Origin: an uncultured Erysipelotrichaceae bacterium
Lineage (GTDB): Bacteria > Bacillota_I > Bacilli_A > Erysipelotrichales > Erysipelotrichaceae
Assembly: GCA_902782955.1 (NCBI GenBank)
Contig: CACZPD010000094.1
Location: 1-13,941 of the forward strand
Reading direction: 5' to 3'
DNA: 13,941 bases
In this document: positions 7,871 to 13,941 of the stretch, piece after piece
Numbering within the stretch: the first letter of the stretch is position 1
Layout of the letters: the number at the start of each line of letters is the position of its first letter
Made by a program: the position numbers and the translations under genes
Notes under the pieces: model-generated
Seen by the model: the letters and a program-made list of their open reading frames with translations, nothing else
Told to the model about the DNA's origin: nothing
Database searches by the model: none

Positions 7871-7879
7871 TGTATGAAC

Positions 7880-8188
7880 ATGAAAAAGTATGAAGTCATG
7901 TACATCATCAAGGAATCTGTTGAAGCCGAAAAGAGAGCTGAATTAATCGAATCACTCTCCGCCATCATCACAAACAACGGCGGCAAAGTGGTCAAGACAG
8001 ATGAGTGGGGTATGCGCGATTTCGCATACGAAATTGATGATATGACAAAAGGCTATTACGTAGTAACATCCTTTGAAGCAGACAATGATGCTGTTAAGGA
8101 GTTCGATCGTCTGATGCGTATTAATCCGTCAGTTGTTCGTTTCTTGGTTACTCGTGATGAAGCTCCTGTTCAGGAGGCTAAGAAATGA
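7880..8188 (+). CDS. rpsF: 30S ribosomal protein S6 (bS6)
   Basis: Component of the 30S platform that binds 16S rRNA as a heterodimer with S18. It has 102 aa, beginning MKKYEVMYII, the family's usual opening, followed by GGKVVKTDEWGMRDFAYEID and the LMRINPSVVRFLVTR segment. The start is taken at 7880 because AGGAGG at 7865-7870 is 9 bases away. The in-frame ATG at 7874 is only 3 bases from it and would add two residues not typical of S6. The stop overlaps the ssb start (ATGA at 8185-8188). The Shine-Dalgarno lies in the predicted leader stem, so S6 synthesis and, by coupling, that of ssb and rpsR are probably autoregulated. Confidence 0.97.
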   Translation: MKKYEVMYIIKESVEAEKRAELIESLSAIITNNGGKVVKTDEWGMRDFAYEIDDMTKGYYVVTSFEADNDAVKEFDRLMRINPSVVRFLVTRDEAPVQEAKK

Positions 8189-8691
8189 TCAACCGCGTTA
8201 TTCTCGTCGGCAGATTGACAAAAGATGTCGAAGTCAGAAAAACACAAAGCGGTATTTCGGTCGCATCCTTTACGGTTGCGTGTGACAGACGGGGCGGAAA
8301 CAGGGACGCAGGCGGAAATCAGACAGCTGATTTCATCAACTGTGTTGCCTGGAGACAGACAGCTGACTTACTCGGTGCATACGCAAGAAAAGGTGCACCG
8401 GTCGGTGTGGAAGGAAGGATTTCCACACGCAGTTACGATGACCGTGACGGAAAACGTGTTTATGTGACGGAAGTTACATGCGACAATGTACAGCTTCTGG
8501 AAAGCAGATCCGCTTCCGAAGCAAGATCACAGAACAGCTACGGCGGAAACAGTTACCAGAACAATTATTCTGCGAACAGTTTCGAACAGCCGGCATACAA
8601 TGCCCAGCAGCCGCAGAACAGTTTCCCGGATTCGTCATTTGACAATTTTGATTCAGGCTTGGATATTTCAAGCGATGACTTACCATTCTAA
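8185..8691 (+). CDS. ssb: Single-stranded DNA-binding protein
   Basis: Tetrameric protein that coats single-stranded DNA during replication, recombination and repair. It has 168 aa: an OB fold at about 1-108 ([38 protein letters not shown]), a flexible Asn/Gln/Ser/Tyr-rich linker at about 109-155, and the acidic C-terminal tip SSDDLPF that docks partner proteins. AGGAGG at 8172-8177 is 7 bases before the ATG, within the end of rpsF, and the genes share ATGA. Position between rpsF and rpsR is the classical arrangement in Bacillota, so this is the housekeeping SsbA type, not a competence or plasmid paralogue. Confidence 0.98.
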   Translation: MINRVILVGRLTKDVEVRKTQSGISVASFTVACDRRGGNRDAGGNQTADFINCVAWRQTADLLGAYARKGAPVGVEGRISTRSYDDRDGKRVYVTEVTCDNVQLLESRSASEARSQNSYGGNSYQNNYSANSFEQPAYNAQQPQNSFPDSSFDNFDSGLDISSDDLPF

Positions 8692-8707
8692 AAAGGAGAA
8701 TACAATT

Positions 8708-8938
8708 ATGGCATTCAGAAAACAGAGAATGGGTCGCAGAAAAGTATGTTACTTCACAAAAAACAACATCAAATATATCGACTACAAAGATGTTGAGCTG
8801 TTAAAGAAATTCATCAGTGCCAACGGCAAGATCACACCTCGCCGTGTCACCGGAACAAGCGCGAAGTATCAGCGTATGCTGGCGGTAGCGATCAAGCGCG
8901 CACGCCAGATGGCTCTGCTGCCTTACGTACAGGACTGA
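8708..8938 (+). CDS. rpsR: 30S ribosomal protein S18 (bS18)
   Basis: Partner of S6 on the 30S platform. It has 76 aa from [20 protein letters not shown] to ALLPYVQD, with the conserved [20 protein letters not shown] and [13 protein letters not shown] segments. Only one cysteine is present near the N-terminus (VCYF), so this is not the multi-cysteine, zinc-type S18. AAGGAG at 8693-8698 lies 9 bases before the ATG, 16 bases after the ssb stop. The frame is open upstream to 8486, but that extension overlaps ssb and has no ribosome binding site. It is the last gene of its operon; a terminator follows. Confidence 0.97.
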   Translation: MAFRKQRMGRRKVCYFTKNNIKYIDYKDVELLKKFISANGKITPRRVTGTSAKYQRMLAVAIKRARQMALLPYVQD

Positions 8939-8952
8939 CATGAGACCTGAAG

Positions 8953-8984
8953 GACCGGATATCACATCCGGTCTTTTTCTTTTC
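8953..8984 (+). terminator. Intrinsic terminator of rpsF-ssb-rpsR
   Basis: GACCGGAT (8953-8960) pairs with ATCCGGTC (8966-8973) around a 5-base ATCAC loop, followed by TTTTTCTTTT. It begins 15 bases after the rpsR stop. The arms are identical to those of the dat terminator at 6775-6794. Confidence 0.9.
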
Positions 8985-9040
8985 CGGAAGTGAAATAATG
9001 ATGAAAAGAGGATGTCTTTGAGGCGTTATGTAAGGGGATA

Positions 9041-9049
9041 TGATATAAT
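9041..9049 (+). promoter_or_regulatory. Extended -10 promoter of the DUF2232-gdpP-rplI-dnaB operon
   Basis: TGATATAAT (9041-9049) is a perfect extended -10 element (TGnTATAAT). The best -35-like sequence, TTGAGG at 9018-9023, is 20 bp away, too far to be ideal, so recognition would rest on the extended -10. Transcription would begin near 9056, giving a leader of about 45 bases. Confidence 0.65.
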
Positions 9050-9057
9050 TCATAGAA

Positions 9058-9085
9058 CCGGCAGGCTGTCTTTTCGTCATGCCGG
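9058..9085 (+). promoter_or_regulatory. Hairpin at the start of the DUF2232-gdpP leader
   Basis: CCGGCA (9058-9063) pairs with TGCCGG (9080-9085) around a 16-base loop, right at the predicted 5' end of the transcript and just before the weak ribosome binding region. No T-run follows, so it is not a terminator. It could protect the 5' end or modulate initiation (inference). Confidence 0.4.
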
Positions 9086-9100
9086 GGAAAGAAATTTACT

Positions 9101-10051
9101 ATGAATCAGAATGTCAGAAAACTAACCGAAGGCGCCATGATGGCTGCTATAGCGGGTGTCCTGCTGCTGATCAACCGGCAGACCGCAGGGCTTCTGGAAG
9201 GGATGCTCCTGTTCCTGTTCCCGCTTCCCATGGTATTCTACAGTGCCAGATACGGGATGAAGAACAGCTGGATCGTTTTTGCGGCGATCTGCTTTCTTGC
9301 TTTTTTCCTTGGAACGCCGCAGTCGTTTTTCTATGTTCTGAGCGAATCCCTGATCGGCATCATTTACGGGTCAGGTGTTTACCGGAAGACGGAAACCAGG
9401 AAGCTGCTGCTGATCACCATCGTCATGGCTGTATTTGTCGATGTGGCGACCATGATCGTCTTCGCGCGTTTTTTCGGATATGACATCGCAGCTGAGATGC
9501 AGGAATACAAAACGATCGCCGGGCAGGTATTCACCTCGGCGGGGATCGATCAGCCGGCTTCAGTCATGACCGACCAGTTTATCCGGACGATCTTTATCGT
9601 ATCCGCGATCCTGACCGGTGTGCTGGAAGGTTATATTACGCATTTTTTCTCAAGGCTCATGCTGAAGCGGTTCCGCGTCCCGCTGCCGCCGTCAGCTTCC
9701 CTGCTGGAATACTATCCGCCGAAATGGACAGGATATCTTGCCATCGCCGGTACGATCATGTATTTCTACGCGATGACGCATACCGTAGAAAATGAAGTGA
9801 CGGCAGGATTGATGGAAGGTACCGGGATGGTCGGCATGTTCTATCTGATCTTCTACGGGATGATCGCGGCAATGCTGATGATACGCATCATGCTGCCGCG
9901 GATCAGAGCCATCAGCCTGATGCTGATATCACTGCTGCTTCTCATGATCAGCAGTATCGTTCTGGCAGTCGTCGGCTTCCTGTATATCACTACGGATTTT
10001 CACGGAAAACTTGTGAAGGGGGAAATGTTCCATGCTTCAAAAAATAGATAG
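9101..10051 (+). CDS. DUF2232 (YybS-like) multi-pass membrane protein
   Basis: Integral membrane protein of 316 aa with about eight to nine helices (roughly 12-27, 31-48, 55-72, 76-92, 101-123, 160-184, 211-227, 243-265, 270-298). The opening, TEGAMMAAIAGVLLLINR, and the helix pattern fit the YybS/DUF2232 family, whose molecular role is unknown; the fold resembles ECF transporter S components. In Bacillus yybS precedes gdpP, rplI and the replicative helicase gene, exactly as here, which supports the assignment. The start at 9101 has only a weak purine-rich stretch (GGGGAAAG, 9084-9091) upstream, so translation may be inefficient; the next in-frame ATG (9137) has no better site. Its end overlaps gdpP by 20 bases. 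Confidence 0.82.
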   Translation: MNQNVRKLTEGAMMAAIAGVLLLINRQTAGLLEGMLLFLFPLPMVFYSARYGMKNSWIVFAAICFLAFFLGTPQSFFYVLSESLIGIIYGSGVYRKTETRKLLLITIVMAVFVDVATMIVFARFFGYDIAAEMQEYKTIAGQVFTSAGIDQPASVMTDQFIRTIFIVSAILTGVLEGYITHFFSRLMLKRFRVPLPPSASLLEYYPPKWTGYLAIAGTIMYFYAMTHTVENEVTAGLMEGTGMVGMFYLIFYGMIAAMLMIRIMLPRIRAISLMLISLLLLMISSIVLAVVGFLYITTDFHGKLVKGEMFHASKNR

Positions 10052-12002
10052 GATACAGAGATACTGCATCGTGCTGGTGCTGATCCAGGCAGCCGTTCTT
10101 CTGGGATTGTTCTTTTTCACCAGAAGGGACATTCTGATCCCGCTTCTGTTCTTTATTGCGGAAGCGGCGGCCCTGTTCTATGTGTTCCGGCAGTTTCACA
10201 GTGTTTATGAAGAAGCGTCCATCGGCGTGGAGAACACCCTCGGTGAAACAGCGAAGGAAGCCTACCTTTCCGGCGGTATCGGCATGGTCATGTATGATGA
10301 CAACTACGTCATCACATGGATGAGCGAACTGTTTGAGGAAAGAGGCATCAATCGTGTCGGCAGAAAGGTACTGACATGGGTCCCGGAAGCGGATGATCTG
10401 ATCTCCGGCAAAGCGGACCAGGTCATGGTCAGACTGGACAAGCATGTCTATGAGATCCGGCGTGTGGAAGATGAGGCGATGCTGTTCTTCCGCGATGTTA
10501 CGGATATCTCCTCCTTTGAGGAAAAATACAACGAAGAACGTGTTGTCATCGGTCTGGCAAGTTTTGACAACTACGAAGAAAGCACACAGTCTGAAGACGA
10601 AGCGGATGTGGCCGCGATCAATACTGCGGTGCGTACTCCTCTGACAGAATACTGTGCGAAATACGGTATTCTGACAAAGAGACTGAACAATAACCGGTAT
10701 ATGCTTGTTCTGAATGAAAAGATCTTCAACGAGCTGGTTACGGATCATTTTTCCGTTCTGAATAAAGTCAAAAGATCTGCCCAGAAGGCTGATGTCGCGA
10801 TCACGCTTTCCATGGCTTTTGCCAGAGGCACTTCCGATTTCTCGGAACTGGATGAGATGGCATTCAAACTGATGGATCTCGCTCAGACCAGGGGCGGTGA
10901 CCAGGTGGCTGTGCAGAAAGCAGGCGATGAAGTCAAGTATTACGGCGGGTCGAGTGAAGCGACCGAAAAGAGGTCCCGTGTGCGTGTGCGTGTCATGTCC
11001 CATACGCTGCGTGACCTGATCATGCGTTCCAGCAATATCATCATCTGCGGTCATAAGACAGCTGATTTTGACTGCATCGGTTCAGCCATCTGCATTTCCC
11101 GCATGGCAACGGCCCTGCACAAGAACGCGTGCATCATTGCCAAAACCGGGGGACTGGAGGAAAAGGTCTCCGAGGCAATGAAGACATATGAGAAGGAACT
11201 AAAGGAAGAAGTCAGTTTTGTGACGGAAAGCGAAGCGCTCAACCAGCTTCAGGAGAATTCTCTCGTGATCATGACAGATCACCACAACATGAAACAGACC
11301 AACGGCGCCAAAGTACTGGAAAAGGCGAAGAAGATCGCGATCATCGATCATCACCGCCGTTCCACGGAAATGGGTGTCAAGCCGGTATTTATCTATATTG
11401 AAGCCGGGGCGAGTTCCTCATGCGAACTGCTCACGGAAATGATCCCGTATGTTTCTTCCAGAGTGGATATCAGCGAAATAGCCGCAACGTTTATGCTGAC
11501 GGGTATGGTCATTGATACCAATCACTGGCGTGTGCGCACCGGCGCAAGAACGTATGAGGCTGCGAGCGTGCTGCGAACGATGGGAGCTGACCCGCTTCTT
11601 GCCAATGAATTCCTGAAGGATACATATGACGAGTTTGAGATCAAGAGTATGATCCTGGGCTGCAGCGAACGTTATCCGAACGGTATCGTCATCGCGCCTG
11701 TAAAGGGCAGGGTCATCAGCCGGTCCCTCATGTCGCAGGCAGCTGACAGCCTGCTCGGCATCCAGGATGTACAGGCTGCGTTTGTTATCGCAAATGACGC
11801 GGATACGGAAACCGCGATTTCCGCCCGCTCGGGAGGCAGGATCAACGTTCAGAAGATCATGGAAGAAATGAAAGGCGGCGGGCATCTGACAGCAGCGGCT
11901 ATGCAGAGACCGAAATGCAATATCGATGATCTGAAGAAGGAACTGCTGGATGTATTGAATCAGTATTTTAAGGAGGGTATGCAGGATGAAAGTGATACTT
12001 AA
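10032..12002 (+). CDS. gdpP: Cyclic-di-AMP phosphodiesterase GdpP (DHH/DHHA1)
   Basis: Membrane enzyme that hydrolyses c-di-AMP to pApA, controlling potassium and osmotic balance and wall stress responses. It has 656 aa, the usual length. Two membrane helices (about 11-29 and 34-52), a degenerate PAS domain (about 75-150), a degenerate GGDEF domain (about 165-295, no catalytic motif), the DHH domain and the DHHA1 domain are in the standard order. Metal ligands are visible: His341, Asp345 and Asp347 in GHKTADFD, Asp416, the signature DHH at 439-441, and Asp495 in MVIDTNHW. The GGGH motif is at 615-618. One oddity is that the Asp416 segment also reads DHH, where I recall DTH in characterised homologues. 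GGGGG ending at 10022 is 9 bases before the ATG. The stop overlaps rplI by 17 bases. Confidence 0.97.
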   Translation: MLQKIDRIQRYCIVLVLIQAAVLLGLFFFTRRDILIPLLFFIAEAAALFYVFRQFHSVYEEASIGVENTLGETAKEAYLSGGIGMVMYDDNYVITWMSELFEERGINRVGRKVLTWVPEADDLISGKADQVMVRLDKHVYEIRRVEDEAMLFFRDVTDISSFEEKYNEERVVIGLASFDNYEESTQSEDEADVAAINTAVRTPLTEYCAKYGILTKRLNNNRYMLVLNEKIFNELVTDHFSVLNKVKRSAQKADVAITLSMAFARGTSDFSELDEMAFKLMDLAQTRGGDQVAVQKAGDEVKYYGGSSEATEKRSRVRVRVMSHTLRDLIMRSSNIIICGHKTADFDCIGSAICISRMATALHKNACIIAKTGGLEEKVSEAMKTYEKELKEEVSFVTESEALNQLQENSLVIMTDHHNMKQTNGAKVLEKAKKIAIIDHHRRSTEMGVKPVFIYIEAGASSSCELLTEMIPYVSSRVDISEIAATFMLTGMVIDTNHWRVRTGARTYEAASVLRTMGADPLLANEFLKDTYDEFEIKSMILGCSERYPNGIVIAPVKGRVISRSLMSQAADSLLGIQDVQAAFVIANDADTETAISARSGGRINVQKIMEEMKGGGHLTAAAMQRPKCNIDDLKKELLDVLNQYFKEGMQDESDT

Positions 12003-12435
12003 ACAAGATGTAAAGAAAGTCGGTAAAAAAGGACAGATCGTGAATGTCGCGGACGGTTACGCAAGAAATTTCCTGATCGCGCGCGGACTGGCTGTCGCGG
12101 CTACGGAAAAGAGTCTTGAAATTCTGGATATCCAGAAAGAAGAAAACGCAAAACTCGAAGCGCAGAAAGAAGCCGATGCCAGGGCACTGGCTGAAAAGAT
12201 GAACGATATGGTCCTGCATTTCACCGTAAACGCAGGCAAGGAAGGCCGTGTTTTCGGTTCTGTTTCCACAAAGCAGATCGCGGAGGAACTGAACCGTCAG
12301 GGCATCCAGATCGACAAGAGAAAGATCCTCGATACAGATCCGATCCAGACACTCGGTTTCACCAAGGTCAGGATCGAACTATATAAAAATGTCATCGCAA
12401 CGATCCGCTGCGAACTGAAAGGAAAAGAATCATGA
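11986..12435 (+). CDS. rplI: 50S ribosomal protein L9 (bL9)
   Basis: Ribosomal protein at the base of the L1 stalk that helps hold reading frame. It has 149 aa, the normal length. The N-terminal rRNA-binding domain shows the signature [17 protein letters not shown] and [16 protein letters not shown]; a long connecting helix rich in Lys/Glu/Ala (about 41-75) and the C-terminal domain ([19 protein letters not shown]) follow. AGGAGG at 11971-11976 is 9 bases before the ATG, inside the end of gdpP; the 17-base overlap suggests coupling. Its stop overlaps the dnaB start by four bases. Confidence 0.98.
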   Translation: MKVILKQDVKKVGKKGQIVNVADGYARNFLIARGLAVAATEKSLEILDIQKEENAKLEAQKEADARALAEKMNDMVLHFTVNAGKEGRVFGSVSTKQIAEELNRQGIQIDKRKILDTDPIQTLGFTKVRIELYKNVIATIRCELKGKES

Positions 12436-13811
12436 CCGTGTCCAGAACACTTCCTTCCGCCCCTGAAGCGGAAGCGAGTCTGCTCGGCACGATGATGGTC
12501 TATCCCAACGCGACCCGGATCGCCATGGAAGAAGGGCTGAATGAGGATGATTTTTTCGTCACGGGAAACCGGACGATCTTCCTCGCTATGCAGAAGCTGT
12601 ACCAGACCGGCAAGCCGGTCGATCTGACAACGGTCTCGGCACTGCTCTCAGCGCAGAACGCCCTGGAAAAATGCGGCGGGATCCAGTATCTGATGACACT
12701 GAGCGACGCGGCCGTCACGAGTGCCAATACAAAAAACTATGTAGCTATCATCCATGACCGCGCGATCATGCGTAATATGATCGAAGCCACCATGCGCATC
12801 GCTGAGGACGGCATGAAAGATCAGAGTGATGTGGATGCTTACCTGGACCAGGCGGAAAAAGAGATCCTGAATATTTCACGGGCGAGACGTACAACGGAAT
12901 TTACATCCTCCACGGAACTGATGGGGAATGTCCTGGATATCATACGTACCCGTTCGGAAAACACTTCGGGCATCACCGGTCTGAAAACCGGGCTCCGTGA
13001 CCTGGACCAGATCACACACGGATTCCAGAAAGGAGATTTTATCGTTCTGGCAGCCCGTCCTTCCATGGGAAAGACCGCCGTCGCGCTCAACCTCGCCATG
13101 CGTGCCGCAATGCATCAGAAAGGACAGGGAGCGATCGCGATATTCTCCCTGGAAATGGCCAGCGAGCAGCTCGGCATGCGTCTTTTAAGCGCGCGCAGCC
13201 GTGTTCCCGGAGACAAGATCCTGACCGGCAGACTGACGAACGATGACTGGAACCGGGTCAATGAAGCAGCTTCCGAACTGCAGAGCACAAGTCTTTATTT
13301 TGATTCCACTTCCGGTATCAAAATGCCGGAGATCTTCTCGAAATGCCGTAAACTGCAGGCCGATCAGGGACTGCTCATGGTCGTGATCGACTATATCCAG
13401 CTGATTGAAGGAAGTTCCAGCAGACGGAATGAAAACCGCCAGCAGGAAGTTTCCGAGATCTCCAGAAATCTCAAGGCGCTGGCAAGGGAAATGAATGTTC
13501 CTGTTCTTGCCCTGTCACAGCTGGCACGTAGTGTTGAGCAGCGTCCTGATAAACATCCGCTTCTGAGTGACCTGCGTGAATCCGGTGCCATCGAACAGGA
13601 TGCGGATATCGTCATGATGCTTTACAGGGAATCCTACTACAACGAAGAGATCCGTGAAGCCGCGAAGGACTCCGGTACGGAACGTCTGGAAATCAATATT
13701 GAAAAACACAGAAACGGTGCTGTCGGAAAAGTGAATGTAGCGTTTGAAGCAAACACCAGTTATATCACAACACTGCAGTACGCACCTGAACAGCAGGGAG
13801 GCGCCGCATGA
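12432..13811 (+). CDS. dnaB: Replicative DNA helicase
   Basis: Hexameric 5'-3' helicase that unwinds DNA at the replication fork (called DnaC in Bacillus). It has 459 aa. The N-terminal primase-interacting domain occupies about 8-110 ([27 protein letters not shown]). The RecA-like domain has Walker A ARPSMGKT at 208-215, the [15 protein letters not shown] segment, and the Walker B aspartate Asp320 in VVIDYIQLI; the [20 protein letters not shown] segment follows. No intein or insertion interrupts the Walker A region. AAAGGA at 12418-12423 is 8 bases before the ATG, which shares ATGA with the rplI stop. Following rplI is the typical position. The helicase loader genes are not in the window. Confidence 0.98.
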   Translation: MTVSRTLPSAPEAEASLLGTMMVYPNATRIAMEEGLNEDDFFVTGNRTIFLAMQKLYQTGKPVDLTTVSALLSAQNALEKCGGIQYLMTLSDAAVTSANTKNYVAIIHDRAIMRNMIEATMRIAEDGMKDQSDVDAYLDQAEKEILNISRARRTTEFTSSTELMGNVLDIIRTRSENTSGITGLKTGLRDLDQITHGFQKGDFIVLAARPSMGKTAVALNLAMRAAMHQKGQGAIAIFSLEMASEQLGMRLLSARSRVPGDKILTGRLTNDDWNRVNEAASELQSTSLYFDSTSGIKMPEIFSKCRKLQADQGLLMVVIDYIQLIEGSSSRRNENRQQEVSEISRNLKALAREMNVPVLALSQLARSVEQRPDKHPLLSDLRESGAIEQDADIVMMLYRESYYNEEIREAAKDSGTERLEINIEKHRNGAVGKVNVAFEANTSYITTLQYAPEQQGGAA

Positions 13812-13941
13812 AGAAACTTCTGACATTGATCGGATGTTTCCTGCTTGCGGTACTGATCGTTTTCTTTGTGCCGTCTTTACGGAACGGGATGAAGGGGATC
13901 GAGATCGATACGGAAGCTTCACAGGGTGTCGGTATGTTTCA
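13808..13941 (+). CDS. Partial unknown protein with N-terminal membrane or signal segment
   Basis: The frame opens with an ATG that overlaps the dnaB stop (ATGA, 13808-13811), has GGGAGG at 13796-13801 six bases upstream, and stays open to the window end, giving 44 residues. It begins [10 protein letters not shown] and continues with a hydrophobic run to about residue 22 (FVPSL), then polar sequence, so it is probably a secreted or membrane-anchored protein. Cys10 is followed by more hydrophobic residues, so a lipobox is not convincing. No family can be named from this fragment. The tight overlap makes it part of the same operon. Confidence 0.7.
   Translation, partial: MKKLLTLIGCFLLAVLIVFFVPSLRNGMKGIEIDTEASQGVGMF

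Noticed and set aside
7874..7879. ATG at 7874 as rpsF start
   Set aside because: It is only 3 bases from the Shine-Dalgarno; ATG 7880 is 9 bases away and gives the standard S6 N-terminus.
8486..8707. N-terminal extension of rpsR into ssb
   Set aside because: S18 is complete from 8708 with its own ribosome binding site; the extension is an out-of-frame reading of the ssb linker.
9079..9483. Open frame starting just before the DUF2232 gene in another phase
   Set aside because: It overlaps the membrane protein gene throughout; its translation is Arg/Cys/His-rich and lacks membrane or domain features.

Overview
The window looks like a chromosomal core region of a low-to-mid GC Gram-positive bacterium (Bacillota). 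Gene content and protein flavour (a CwlO/PcsB-like M23 hydrolase with extra cysteines next to a carboxyl-terminal protease, a UvrB with an Asn-Phe variant of the tyrosine-rich hairpin, a GdpP-type phosphodiesterase) suggest Erysipelotrichia or a close relative. This placement comes from recognition alone; no database search was done. TGA is used as a stop, so the genetic code is standard. I see no mobile element, CRISPR array, tRNA or rRNA.

Layout. (1) Positions 1-4786, plus strand: the 3' part of an M23 peptidoglycan hydrolase with a long coiled coil, then an S41 processing protease with PDZ and peptidoglycan-binding domains, then uvrB. They are tightly spaced or overlapping, and the run ends at a bidirectional terminator (about 4795-4842). 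(2) Positions 4853-6762, minus strand: a promoter, then alaT-like aminotransferase, an Lrp/AsnC regulator (alaR-like) and a 56-residue membrane protein, a compact three-gene operon ending at the same terminator. (3) Positions 6769-7657, minus strand: dat, D-amino-acid aminotransferase, with its own terminator. (4) Positions 7775-8984, plus strand: promoter, a structured leader that can hide the Shine-Dalgarno sequence (candidate S6:S18 autoregulatory element), then rpsF-ssb-rpsR and a terminator. (5) Positions 9041 to the end, plus strand: an extended -10 promoter, a DUF2232 (YybS-like) membrane protein, gdpP (cyclic-di-AMP phosphodiesterase), rplI, dnaB and the start of a further gene cut by the window edge. 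Every junction in this last operon is an overlap, which suggests translational coupling.

How the genes fit together. The first block concerns cell-wall cutting and its proteolytic control, with a DNA repair gene attached. The two minus-strand units handle L-alanine (alaT) and D-alanine/D-glutamate (dat), both peptidoglycan precursors. The last two operons match the well-known Bacillus neighbourhoods rpsF-ssb-rpsR and yybS-gdpP-rplI-replicative helicase, linking translation, replication and second-messenger signalling. Most of the window is ordinary core genome. The points most worth checking are the rpsF leader, the unannotated small membrane protein, the altered UvrB hairpin, and the shared sequence elements upstream of the two alanine aminotransferase genes.
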